Positions 55,902 through 64,000 of a stretch of DNA of 64,000 nt are shown piece after piece. How positions within the stretch are numbered: position 1 is the first letter of the stretch; every line of letters starts with the position of its first letter. The DNA comes from Candidatus Zixiibacteriota bacterium (GTDB taxonomy: Bacteria; Zixibacteria; MSB-5A5; GN15; FEB-12), in assembly GCA_034003725.1 (NCBI GenBank), contig JAVEYB010000001.1, forward strand, positions 580,641-644,640, given 5' to 3'. Below the pieces are notes generated by a model. The model was not told where the DNA came from. It ran no database searches and was given only the letters and a program-made list of their open reading frames with translations. A program made the position numbers and the translations under genes.

Positions 55902-57134
55902 CTACCGCTTGACGGTTGGTTCCGTGTGAGCGTGCGCCTTTGCCTCGATCACCGCGGCCAGGTTCCTGATGCCGCGATCAATCTGCTCTTCGGTGGGATA
56001 CGAGTAATTCAACCGTAACTCATTTCGGCCGGAACCATCGGTGTAGAAGCAGTTTCCGACCACATAGGCGACTTTGGCAGCCACCGCATCATACAGCATC
56101 TCGGTCGTATCCATATAGTCGGGCAGGCGAAGCCAGAGGAACATGCCGCCTTCCGGGCGGGACCACCAGATGTCGTCGATCTTCGGCATGTAGCGCTCCA
56201 GAGCGCTGAGCATAGCTTCCGCCTTGTGCTGGTACAATTCCTTGCTCACGGTGATCTGGCGTTCAAGCGAGCCGTCTTCCAGCAGGCAGGCGGTCATGAT
56301 CGAGGTGAAGGCCGAGGTGCACAAATCCGTTCCCTGTTTGGCCATGATGAGTTTCTCGAGGATAGCCGGCGGTGCGACGATCCAGCCGATACGGAATCCG
56401 GGGCTGAAGATCTTTGAGAGGGTCTTCATCTGAACGACCCGGCCGTCGGTGTCCAGCGAACGAATAGAAGGGATGAGATCGCCGACGAAACGAAGTTCTC
56501 TGTATGGGCTGTCTTCAAGGATGACGAGGTCATAGGCCGCAGCCAGCGCGAGGATCTGTTTGCGGCGCTTGAGCGAGAGGTTGATACCCGACGGGTTCTG
56601 GAAATCAGGGATCAGATAGATGAACCGGGGCCGGCGCCCGCCGGCGATCAGCTCATCGATTTTCGCCTTGAGTTGTTCCGGGATGATGCCGTTGTCGTCC
56701 ATATCGACGCCGTGGAAGTCCGCACCGAAGGCGCGGAAAGCCTGTATCGCGCCGACGTAGCAGGGACGCTCTATGATGATCGGGTCACCGGGATCGATGA
56801 AGATCTTGGCCAGCAGATCAAGACCCTGCTGAGAGGAGGCGACAGCAAGGATCTGTTCGGGAGTCACTTGTTCGCCCTGGCGGCGCATGAAGGCGGCGAC
56901 TTGTTCCCGGAAGAAGGGCTCCCCTTCGGTCGGGCTGTATTGCAGCGACTGTCGGCCGAATTCGCTGATCGCGCGCATCGATGCATTTTTGACGGGCTCG
57001 TACGGGAAGATGGCCGGATCGGGGAGTCCTCCGCCGAAGGATATAGTCCCGGGGGTGCGGGTGAGCTTGAGCAGCTCGCGGATTTCAGTTCGCCGCAGGC
57101 GGCCAGCCATCGATGAGAACCTTATATCAGCCAT
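55902..57134 (-). CDS. Class I PLP aminotransferase (2-aminoadipate/LysN-like)
   Basis: 410 residues. TISFGGGLPDPAIFP, LQYSPTEGEPFFREQVAAFM, ASSQQGLDLLAKIFIDPGDP, YLIPDFQNPSGINLS, EDSPYRELRF and the PLP lysine in MKTLSKIFSPGFRIGW match the aminotransferase I/II group that includes LysN and kynurenine/alpha-aminoadipate aminotransferases. It transfers an amino group between an amino acid and 2-oxoglutarate; donor specificity in this family is broad. It is divergent from a MocR regulator, with perfect palindromes between, the usual arrangement for a regulator and its aminotransferase target. AGGAGG precedes the ATG by about 8 bases. Confidence 0.9.
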   Translation of the reverse strand: MADIRFSSMAGRLRRTEIRELLKLTRTPGTISFGGGLPDPAIFPYEPVKNASMRAISEFGRQSLQYSPTEGEPFFREQVAAFMRRQGEQVTPEQILAVASSQQGLDLLAKIFIDPGDPIIIERPCYVGAIQAFRAFGADFHGVDMDDNGIIPEQLKAKIDELIAGGRRPRFIYLIPDFQNPSGINLSLKRRKQILALAAAYDLVILEDSPYRELRFVGDLIPSIRSLDTDGRVVQMKTLSKIFSPGFRIGWIVAPPAILEKLIMAKQGTDLCTSAFTSIMTACLLEDGSLERQITVSKELYQHKAEAMLSALERYMPKIDDIWWSRPEGGMFLWLRLPDYMDTTEMLYDAVAAKVAYVVGNCFYTDGSGRNELRLNYSYPTEEQIDRGIRNLAAVIEAKAHAHTEPTVKR

Positions 57135-57188
57135 TGTTACCTCCTTATTCTACGCTCCCAGTGGGAATCTTTTGTCTTGACGACACGT

Positions 57189-57243
57189 ATATGATACATA
57201 TCATATGACAAAGATGTTACAATTGTATTGTCACTAATACAAT
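57189..57243. promoter_or_regulatory. Paired palindromic operators in the aminotransferase/MocR divergent region
   Basis: ATATGATA-CA-TATCATAT (57189-57206) is a perfect 8-2-8 palindrome, and ATTGTATT-GTCACT-AATACAAT (57222-57243) a perfect 8-6-8 inverted repeat. They are centred 35 bases apart in AT-rich sequence between divergent genes. The dimeric MocR protein encoded next door is the natural candidate to bind them. Confidence 0.6.
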
Positions 57244-57317
57244 AAAGTTACGACGATCGACAGGCATTCGCTTATTGTGATATTAAGTCATTACGCAACA
57301 ATACATTGATGGTCGTT

Positions 57318-58700
57318 ATGACAGAATGGAAACCGGACATTCAGCGATATGGTGAGCCGCTGTATCTTGCTCTCATCAGGGCGTTGCATGACGACATCGA
57401 GCGTGGGCAATTGCCGCCCGACTACAGGCTCCCGACGCAGCGCGAATTGGCGGAGGCGCTTCATATCGCAGTGGGGACGGTGACGCGGGCGTATGCAGAG
57501 GCGGAGCGGAGAGGGCTTATCCGTTCGGAGGGCCGTCGAGGTACGTTTGTTGGCGGGGCACGCACAAGTCGTTCGATGCTGGCATCGCTGGTCAAAGATC
57601 GACCGGATGCGATTGACCTGAGCAAGAACCACCCTTCGTATGAATTGGATCCGGACCTGGGGTCCGCGCTTCGCGAACTCTCCCGATCACGTGAAGTGCG
57701 GCATCTTCTGGAGTACCCCCCGACGGCAGGACTGGCGCACCATCGGGCCGCGGGGGCACGGTGGCTGGAGTCGATGGGCGCGCCGACCGATGCGGGGTCG
57801 GTCTTTATAACGGCGGGGGCGCAGCACGCTCTGTCAGTGATTCTCGCGGCGGAGTCGAATCGGGGGGACATGATTTGCACGGATGAATTCACCTACCTCG
57901 GGGTACGGGCGATTGCACAGCAGTATGACCTGCAGGTGACGGGTTTGCCGGTCGATGAGCACGGCCTCTCCCCTGCCGCGTTTGAATCGGCCTGTCGACA
58001 GCACCGAGTCCGGATCCTGTACTGCATGCCTACGATCAGCAATCCGACCAACCGGGTCATGGACCGGGATCGGCGGCAGGAGATTGCAAGCGTGGCGAGT
58101 CGATACGACGTTACGGTCATTGAGGACGAGATCATGAGACCGCTGGTGCCCGAGCGGTTGGGTTACATTGCGGAGTACGTGCCCGATCGCACCTACCTGG
58201 TCGTGTCGACATCAAAAGCGATTGCCGCCGGGTTGCGGGTGGGTTTTGTGCAGGCGCCGGCGGGCGCGCGGCAACGGATGACCGAGAGTCTGACGGCGTC
58301 GTGCATCGGTATCCCTGCGCTTACGGTCGAGTTGTGTGTGCGCTGGCTGGAAGATGGCACAGCGCAGCGGGTGATCGATGCTCGTCGCAGCGACGTATCG
58401 GCGCGGCATGATGTCGCCGCACGGGTGTTAGAGGGGTTCACTGCGCACCGGCATCCATCGAGTTATCACTGCTGGCTGGAGTTACCCGACGGCTGGACCA
58501 GCGTGCGTCTGGCAATGGAGGCACAGTCGCGCGGCGTGATCGTAGCGCCGGGTGAGGTCTTTGCGGTGGACAGCAAACCGCCGTATGAGGCAGTTCGTGT
58601 ATCGGTGATTTCTCCGACTACCGGGCAGCTGGAAGAGGGACTGGGGATCCTCACGGGGTTGCTTCGGGGAGCGATTGCGCGGCAGCTTCCGACGGTGTGA
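57318..58700 (+). CDS. MocR-family (GntR-HTH plus aminotransferase domain) regulator
   Basis: 460 residues from the ATG at 57318; ATG 57309 and TTG 57306 are in-frame alternatives. Residues about 5-75 form a GntR-type winged HTH (LYLALIRALHDDIERGQLPP, RLPTQRELAEALHIAVGTVT, AYAEAERRGLIRSEGRRGTF). The rest is a fold-I aminotransferase-like domain (ITAGAQHALSVILAAE, CMPTISNPTNRVMDR, EDEIMRPLVPER) with a PLP lysine in VVSTSKAIAAGLRVGF. Proteins of this kind sense PLP or an amino-acid adduct and control neighbouring PLP enzymes. The target is probably the divergent aminotransferase, via the palindromes between. Confidence 0.9.
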   Translation: MTEWKPDIQRYGEPLYLALIRALHDDIERGQLPPDYRLPTQRELAEALHIAVGTVTRAYAEAERRGLIRSEGRRGTFVGGARTSRSMLASLVKDRPDAIDLSKNHPSYELDPDLGSALRELSRSREVRHLLEYPPTAGLAHHRAAGARWLESMGAPTDAGSVFITAGAQHALSVILAAESNRGDMICTDEFTYLGVRAIAQQYDLQVTGLPVDEHGLSPAAFESACRQHRVRILYCMPTISNPTNRVMDRDRRQEIASVASRYDVTVIEDEIMRPLVPERLGYIAEYVPDRTYLVVSTSKAIAAGLRVGFVQAPAGARQRMTESLTASCIGIPALTVELCVRWLEDGTAQRVIDARRSDVSARHDVAARVLEGFTAHRHPSSYHCWLELPDGWTSVRLAMEAQSRGVIVAPGEVFAVDSKPPYEAVRVSVISPTTGQLEEGLGILTGLLRGAIARQLPTV

Positions 58701-58726
58701 TTCTCACAATCCTGTGCATGTCTCCA

Positions 58727-59401
58727 TCAGCGAACGATTTGGCAGAAGAGGCTGGACCGATCGACTTCGACGAGACTGCCGTTTATGCCCAATTGAGCCA
58801 TGAGCGACTCGAATTCGGCCGGGCCGACGGTGGAGGCGTGGAACCCGTCGGTACAGTAAATCTCCCCCGCGCCGGTGCGGGCGTAATCTATCGGGCCGAG
58901 CAGTCCGAGAGTTGACTGCAATTCGAACCACTTCAACCGCTCATCCCAGAACGACTCGGCATAACTCGAAAAGAGGACACGGCCGTCCGGTACGGTGACG
59001 CGCAGCGCTTCACGCATCAACAAGAGTCTGTCGACGTGAAAGGCAGATATCCCGTTCTGGATGCAGACAACGACGTTGAATGATTCGTTGGCGAAGGCCA
59101 GATGTCCTGCATCCATGCAAGCGAGCGCGACATTATCTCTGGACTGCAGCAAGATGGGGGCGTCACGCAGGCTGTCCATCGACGTATCGATACCGACGAC
59201 AAAGGCGGCGCGATCGGCGAGGATCCTGAGGACCCGTCCGTAGCCGCAGCCGAGTTCCAGGACTTTGTCGCTTCGAGAGATATGCGAACATACGTGGTCT
59301 ACTTCGGCGTCGAGATATTGTCTGATACGCGGCGGGGCAGTTTCTTACACCCGGCGCAGGTTTTCGGCGGCGAGTTTTTTGCGATAGTAGTCGTGCGGCA
59401 T
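58727..59401 (-). pseudogene. Class I SAM-dependent methyltransferase interrupted by an in-frame ochre codon
   Basis: A single frame of 224 codons runs from the ATG at 59401 to 58727, broken only by TAA at 59345-59347 (codon 19). Before it is MPHDYYRKKLAAENLRRV; after it the sequence continues in the same frame through QYLDAEVDHVC and the SAM-binding motif VLELGCGYGRVL, GIDTS, ACMDAGHLAFANESFNVVV and the rest of a complete methyltransferase. Relatives have Tyr at this place (TAT/TAC to TAA needs one change). An internal start after the stop would be ATG 59179, which loses the SAM motif. So it is a very recent nonsense mutant or a sequencing error; the remaining frame looks intact. Confidence 0.75.
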
Positions 59402-59486
59402 ACGGTATGGTCGCCGCGCCCGTGCGGCGTGTCCCTTATTTATGTGTGTGAGTAAACAAGCAACAGAAGGCCACGGACTGTCAAGA

Positions 59487-59516
59487 AAAAGGGCGGGTTT
59501 AAGTACCCGCCCTTTT
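59487..59516 (-). terminator. Intrinsic terminator of the subtilisin gene
   Basis: Perfect stem AAAAGGGCGGG / CCCGCCCTTTT around an 8-base loop, with a T-run on the leftward strand (plus strand reads AAGAAAAA before the stem). Confidence 0.85.
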
Positions 59517-59535
59517 CGAAAGACCGATTGGTGAG

Positions 59536-62500
59536 CTACTTCAACAGGATCATCTTCTTGGTCGCCGTAAAGGCGTCGGTGGTGATCCGGTAGAAATAGA
59601 CGCCGCTGGCTTTCCTAGATGCATCCCACTCGACACTGTGGTGGCCCGCCTCAAAGCGGCCGTCAGCGAGTTCCGCCACTTCCTGCCCCATGATATTGTA
59701 GACCTTCAAGGTTATATCGCTGGAGACAGGCAGGCTGAATTCGATGGTGGTGGTGGGGTTGAACGGATTCGGATAGTTCTGCGCGAGCGAGAACCGTTCC
59801 GGCAGTTCCGGCTCAACCTTGGCCATCGCGCCGGCGCTTCCCATGCCGCGCCACTCGATGTTGTCGATATACACATCGTCGGCGTCGTTGGATGCGTCGC
59901 ACACGAAGCGCAGCCGGGCATTGGTCGGATAGTTGTAAGTGCTGCGCGGTATCGGCACCACGACATTGTAGAAGGTGCCGTTGTTGAAGTGGGTCCCGCG
60001 AGCAAATGTTGCCACCGTCTGCCATGCGGAGCCGTTGTAGTACTGCACCCAGAAGTCTTCTCCCACTTCCATACTCACGGCAATGAAGTAGAACTCGACT
60101 TCCATGTCGAGGTAGCCGGACACGTTACGGGTAGTCGTGTGGTAGAAGGACGAAGCAGTCCCGCTGTTGTCCTGGATGTCGGCGGCGCAACGGCCTTCCC
60201 ATGCATACGTACCGCGTGTGTAGCGGGACATATCGGATCCGCCGTCGGTATAGTTACCCATGCCGCTTTCGAAGGTGTCATAGGTAATCACCGTCCAGGC
60301 GCCGGCCTCGCTCACCGTGATATAGCCCGACTTCGTTTCAACGTCGCTGCCGAACGCGTTGCTCGCGGTCAGGCTGACCGAGTATGTGCCCGGAGTCGTA
60401 TACGTGTAGGAGGGATTCTGCGCACTCGACGTGCCGCCGTCTCCGAAGGTCCAGCTCCAGGATGTGGGGTTGTTGGACGACAGGTCGGTGAACTGCACGG
60501 CCAGCGGCGCCACACCGCTCGTCGGCGTACCCGAGAAGTTCGCGACCGGCGGCACATCCATCGATACGACGCTGATATCGTCGAATGCCATGCCGTCGGT
60601 GTTGATACTGTAGTTGTCGTACTGCTGGAACTTGACGACGAAGGTGCCCGTGAGCGTCAGACCCGCATTTGCGGCCAACTGATCGACATCGAGGACGATC
60701 TGCTGATAGGTGGTCGTGCCGTTGATCAGGTCACGGACTTTGGTGAAGGTCGAGCCGCCGTTATTGGAGAAGAAGACGCCGTCCTGCGTATGCGTTTCGT
60801 CTCCGAATTCCTTCCACCAGAAGGTCAATTCGACCTGGCTCTTTCCGGCCAGGTTGAGCCGCAACCACGCTTCATTCTGGGCGTACAGACCGCCGTTCAG
60901 GTTGTCATCCATCGTCATGTGGTACGAACCCGAGTGCGGTGTATTCGCGGTGGTGACGAGGATACGTCCCTCGGAGTTGTTGCTCTGCGTGAACCAGTAT
61001 GAGTCGAGACCCGATTCGAAGCCGGTCGAATACGGCAGTGTGGCGTAGTCGACTGTCGGCTCGGTGACCGTGATATACGCGGTCCTGGTCTCGCCGTCGG
61101 AGCCGCAGGTATTCGAGGCGGTCAGCGACACGGTATAGGTGCCCGCCGCGGTGTACGTATGCGCCGGGTTCTGGGCCGACGACGTACCACCATCACCGAA
61201 TGTCCAGCTCCATCCTGTCGGGGAGTTCGTGGACAGGTCAGTGAAGTTGACGGTCAGCGGCGCCGTGCCCGAGGTTGGTGAACCGGAGAAGTTCGCGACG
61301 GGGGCGACACACGGGTTGACCGTGATGTAATCGGTTTTGGTCTCCCCGTCGGAGCCGCCGGGACCGGTCACGGTCAGCGTGACCGAATACGTGCCTGCAG
61401 ACGTGTACTGGTGCGAGGGATTCTGGGCGGAGGAGGTTCCGCCGTCACCGAAGGTCCAGCTCCACGAGGTGATGCTGCCGGTGGAGAGGTCGGTGAAATT
61501 GACGGTCAGCGGCGCGGTGCCGGTGGTCGGCGAACCCGAGAAGTTGGCCACCGGAGCCGGGGGCGGGCCGGTGTTGACGGCGGCGTATGCATTCACCCTG
61601 CCCGAACCCATTTTGCCGATGTACTGCGACGACAAGTACGCATCGATATTATCGGCTGTGGAGAACAACTGGGTCTTGACCTGCGAGGCGGTCCAGGTCG
61701 GATTCTGCGACCAGATCAGGCCGGCAACGCCGGCGGTCAGCGGAGTCGCCATGGACGTGCCGCTGAGGGCCGCCCAGTAGTTGGTGTTCGGGTCGGTGTG
61801 GTCGTGATAGGTAGCATAGATGTTATTGCCGGGCGCGCAGATATCCACCCAGGTGCCATAGGTGGTGAAGCTGGCGCCGTTGTCGTTTTCGTCGGTGGCG
61901 GCAACCGAGACGCAGTCTCCGCGGCCGTTCAGGTAGTCAGCGGTCTGAGAACCGTCGTTACCGGCGGCAACGAAGATAACACCGCCGCTGGCGATGAAAT
62001 AGTCGGCGGCAGCGCCGATACCGCCGCTGTTCGACGAGCCCCAGGAGCAGGAGGCAATCCGGGCGCCGTTGTTGGCGGCATAATAAAACGCCGAGGCGGC
62101 GGCATCCATCATCACCACCCCGTATTCCTGCCCGAGGTAGTTATAGGAGTAGCCCATGCGCAGGGGCATGATCTTGATGCCGTTGCCGGTGACAGCCTGG
62201 GACCCACTGCCCCAGCCGCCCGCGATACCCGCCATGCCGTAACCGTCATTGGTGAGCATGCCAATGATGCCGGCCGTATGCGTGCCGTGACCATTGAAGT
62301 CACGCGGGTCGTTATCGGCGGTGGTGCAGTCCTCGCCGGACCAGCAGTTGGAGACGCCGTTGATGAAGTCCCAGCCGATCCAGTCATCGACATATCCGTT
62401 GCCGTCGTCGTCGACACCCGAGGTCCCGTTAAGCTCAGTAGTGTTGATCCACATATTACCACGCGAGGCCCCCGGGTTGGTCGGTGAGGCGTTGACGCCG

Positions 62501-63090
62501 CCGAGGTCGGGGTGGTAGTAGCGGGTTCCGGAGTCGAGGATAGCCAGGATGATCGCCGTGTTGCCGGTCTCTATATTCCACGCTTCCGGCGCGTCGACGT
62601 CGTGATCGCTGGCCTGATTGAGGTGCCACTGATAGGAGTAGTATCCGTCATTGGGAGTGGCGTACATGGCATGGATGCCGTTTTTCTCAACCGACTCGAC
62701 ATTTGGATCGTCGAGGTATGCCTTCATCACTTCATCGAGGTCAGCTTTCTGATCGAAGTGAACCACATAGAAGCGCGAGAGGTCAAAGTATTGGCCTTTG
62801 ACGAACTGCGGCTGAGCGCCGCGGAACAACTGGCGCATCTCGGTCACGCCGTAGCGGGCAGCCACCTCGTCGAGCGACGATACGCCCAGCGAGATCTGTC
62901 CGCCACTCTGGCGTGCGGACTCGATTTGCGCGCTTGGGACTCTGAACTGTACGATGAGTTCACCCGGAGCCCAGCCGAGGAAAGAGGGGACGCCCGACGG
63001 ACGGTCAATCACCTTGACGTCGCCAGGGCCGGCCAGGATGAGGCCCGGGATGAGGAGTATCACGGACAGTAATAATACCAGCCGTTTCAT
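59536..63090 (-). CDS. Secreted S8 subtilisin-like protease with PKD domains and T9SS sorting domain
   Basis: 1184 residues from the ATG at 63090, with GGAGG 6 bases upstream. The signal peptide (LVLLLSVILLIPGLILA) is followed by an inhibitor-like propeptide. The catalytic domain has Asp186 (AILDSGTRYYHPDL), His268 (FNGHGTHTAGI) and Ser446 (SGTSMATPLTAG). Three PKD domains follow, each with SWSWTFGDGGTSSAQNP, two adjacent and one after a carbohydrate-binding-like beta-sandwich. The last 85 residues (YPNPFNPTTTIEFSLP to GVYFYRITTDAFTATKKMIL) are a type-A T9SS sorting domain. The protease should be carried across the outer membrane by type IX secretion and anchored or released. The PKD repeats may have expanded recently, given near-identical coding. 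Confidence 0.94.
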   Translation of the reverse strand: MKRLVLLLSVILLIPGLILAGPGDVKVIDRPSGVPSFLGWAPGELIVQFRVPSAQIESARQSGGQISLGVSSLDEVAARYGVTEMRQLFRGAQPQFVKGQYFDLSRFYVVHFDQKADLDEVMKAYLDDPNVESVEKNGIHAMYATPNDGYYSYQWHLNQASDHDVDAPEAWNIETGNTAIILAILDSGTRYYHPDLGGVNASPTNPGASRGNMWINTTELNGTSGVDDDGNGYVDDWIGWDFINGVSNCWSGEDCTTADNDPRDFNGHGTHTAGIIGMLTNDGYGMAGIAGGWGSGSQAVTGNGIKIMPLRMGYSYNYLGQEYGVVMMDAAASAFYYAANNGARIASCSWGSSNSGGIGAAADYFIASGGVIFVAAGNDGSQTADYLNGRGDCVSVAATDENDNGASFTTYGTWVDICAPGNNIYATYHDHTDPNTNYWAALSGTSMATPLTAGVAGLIWSQNPTWTASQVKTQLFSTADNIDAYLSSQYIGKMGSGRVNAYAAVNTGPPPAPVANFSGSPTTGTAPLTVNFTDLSTGSITSWSWTFGDGGTSSAQNPSHQYTSAGTYSVTLTVTGPGGSDGETKTDYITVNPCVAPVANFSGSPTSGTAPLTVNFTDLSTNSPTGWSWTFGDGGTSSAQNPAHTYTAAGTYTVSLTASNTCGSDGETRTAYITVTEPTVDYATLPYSTGFESGLDSYWFTQSNNSEGRILVTTANTPHSGSYHMTMDDNLNGGLYAQNEAWLRLNLAGKSQVELTFWWKEFGDETHTQDGVFFSNNGGSTFTKVRDLINGTTTYQQIVLDVDQLAANAGLTLTGTFVVKFQQYDNYSINTDGMAFDDISVVSMDVPPVANFSGTPTSGVAPLAVQFTDLSSNNPTSWSWTFGDGGTSSAQNPSYTYTTPGTYSVSLTASNAFGSDVETKSGYITVSEAGAWTVITYDTFESGMGNYTDGGSDMSRYTRGTYAWEGRCAADIQDNSGTASSFYHTTTRNVSGYLDMEVEFYFIAVSMEVGEDFWVQYYNGSAWQTVATFARGTHFNNGTFYNVVVPIPRSTYNYPTNARLRFVCDASNDADDVYIDNIEWRGMGSAGAMAKVEPELPERFSLAQNYPNPFNPTTTIEFSLPVSSDITLKVYNIMGQEVAELADGRFEAGHHSVEWDASRKASGVYFYRITTDAFTATKKMILLK

Positions 63091-63750
63091 CGAAACCTCC
63101 ATGAGAGTGTAGTTACTCGTCAGGACTGTAACAGAATGCAGATTATTTGGTCACCTGGTACGCATCCCTCCCTTCCAGTTCAAAGGGTTGGCAGTGAGGC
63201 ACGCGAGAACTCGTCTGCCGGCGTTGCCGGAGAGAGCAAGACACGGTCACGAGCGCCGCGGCTGCGCCTGACCATCGGCCCGCGGGAGTCGTTTCATGGC
63301 CGCCCGGGAGCCGGCGCGATCTTCCGGTAACGTCGGGCACGACTAGTGCCACTAACTTCGATTACGTCACAGTGCTGTGATGCGGTAACGCGTGATGGAT
63401 GCACATGCCTGCGTCGCGGCCACAGGTATGAGGCGGTCGACGGGTTGTTTTCCGTTCGCGTTGAGTGCAGGCTGGTTCAGGCACCGTTACACAACACCAA
63501 GGTCAATCTGTATTGGATTCTCAAGCCTCCCCCAGGTCAAGGCTTCGACTCTTGTGTGAAAATATAGAGGCGCTACAAGGCGGGCGCAAGAGAGTATTTG
63601 GGGGGTGTGTTGAAGTACCGGCGGTACCATCGCACGCGAGGTCACACGGGAGGGAAGTGCGTCGGATATGGGACGACAGCACAGGTCCCCGGGTCGGGGC
63701 AAAGCCCGAAGAGAAGCGCTATGTGCCCCAGCGAGTTCGCATTTTAGAGA
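63091..63750. other. Intergenic region, no gene recognised
   Basis: About 660 bases between the subtilisin start and the 3' end of the RND gene. Short open frames on both strands (63136-63330, 63346-63567, 63465-63824) lack ribosome-binding sites and recognisable protein character. No tRNA, terminator or known RNA motif was found. Confidence 0.5.
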
Positions 63751-64000
63751 TTAGCGGGCGGCGCGGCGGCGCTCAAGGAAGCCGTAGATGCTCATATATG
63801 CAGTGGGTATCAGGATCAGGGTAATCAGCATCGAAACAGACAGTCCCCCGATCACCGCACGGGCCAGGGCGGCCTGGATTTCCCCACCCGCGCCGGCACC
63901 GATGGCCAGCGGCAGCATACCCAAAACGGTCGTGGAAGTCGTCATGAGAATCGGTCGAAGTCGGAGGCGACCAGCGAGGAAGACGGCGTCCCGGACGGAC
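63751..64000 (-). CDS. RND efflux transporter inner-membrane subunit (partial, C-terminal end)
   Basis: The leftward frame is open to the right edge; 82 C-terminal residues are visible. They begin in the typical RND segment [18 protein letters not shown], then [34 protein letters not shown] and [19 protein letters not shown], the last two transmembrane helices of AcrB/MexB/CzcA-type proton-driven pumps. With so little sequence, HAE-1 (drug) and HME (metal) types cannot be separated. Confidence 0.88.
   Translation of the reverse strand, partial: SVRDAVFLAGRLRLRPILMTTSTTVLGMLPLAIGAGAGGEIQAALARAVIGGLSVSMLITLILIPTAYMSIYGFLERRRAAR

Noticed and set aside
59638-62487. Two long rightward frames opposite the subtilisin gene
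   Set aside because: They mirror the repeated PKD code of the real leftward gene.
63346-63824. Short rightward frames before the RND gene
   Set aside because: No ribosome-binding site, no recognised motif, and the last overlaps the convergent RND coding end.

Overview
The window is a gene-dense, roughly 60% GC stretch of bacterial chromosome. Several features point to the Fibrobacteres-Chlorobi-Bacteroidetes (FCB) superphylum, with a Zixibacteria-like lineage as my best guess. These are a type IX secretion C-terminal sorting domain on a subtilisin, two secreted proteins ending in dockerin-type Asp-rich repeats, a CBM9/DUF5916-type outer-membrane protein, and many secreted peptidases. Promoters look like ordinary sigma-70 (TTGACA-N17-TATAAT-like), and Shine-Dalgarno sites are common. 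The taxonomic call is inference only; there is no rRNA or tRNA gene in the window.

Layout. 1-0.8 kb: 5' part of an FHA-GAF signalling protein. 1.1-6.8 kb: a tight co-directional set of a PEP-synthase-like phosphotransfer protein, a PAS histidine kinase, a receiver-HTH regulator and a CBS-pair protein. 7.0-10.5 kb: dienelactone hydrolase, an aspartase fused to a cyclic-nucleotide-binding domain, and a hypothetical protein. 10.7-13.3 kb: an island of non-coding repeats bracketing one lipoprotein gene. 13.3-22.7 kb: zinc alcohol dehydrogenase, KamA-type radical SAM enzyme, M14 carboxypeptidase, and an M4 metallopeptidase with a dockerin. 23.2-28.5 kb: a leftward operon of OPT oligopeptide transporter, S9 peptidase and glycosyltransferase. 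28.7-32.5 kb: a small zinc-ribbon protein, then an Rrf2 regulator, hemerythrin-like protein and quinol nitric oxide reductase that look like a nitric-oxide defence unit. 32.8-40.5 kb: a TetR regulator followed by eight closely packed genes forming an uncharacterised amide-ligase/decarboxylase pathway. 40.5-50.5 kb: PAP2 phosphatase, SDR, aromatic-amino-acid-type decarboxylase, oligopeptidase B, MarR, DUF5916 protein and a membrane protein. 50.8-59.4 kb: AlkD-like repair protein, a second PLP decarboxylase, PIG-L deacetylase, dockerin protein, a caspase-like remnant, aminotransferase/MocR pair, and a methyltransferase broken by an ochre codon. 59.5-64 kb: a T9SS-exported subtilisin with PKD domains, and the C-terminus of an RND efflux pump.

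How the genes fit together. Extracellular and periplasmic peptidases (M14, M4, S8, two S9) with an OPT transporter, aspartase, aminotransferase and several amino-acid decarboxylases suggest a protein- and peptide-consuming heterotroph. The most interesting part is 33.5-40.5 kb: a SpeD-like pyruvoyl decarboxylase, a FemAB/BioF2-type GNAT, an ATP-grasp ligase, a fold-III PLP decarboxylase, a 68-residue zinc-ribbon protein, an RLAN-like protein, a RimK-type ligase and a GNAT-C39 peptidase fusion. Together they look like a biosynthetic or protein-tagging system that builds an amine-containing peptide-like product, possibly on the small zinc-ribbon protein as carrier.
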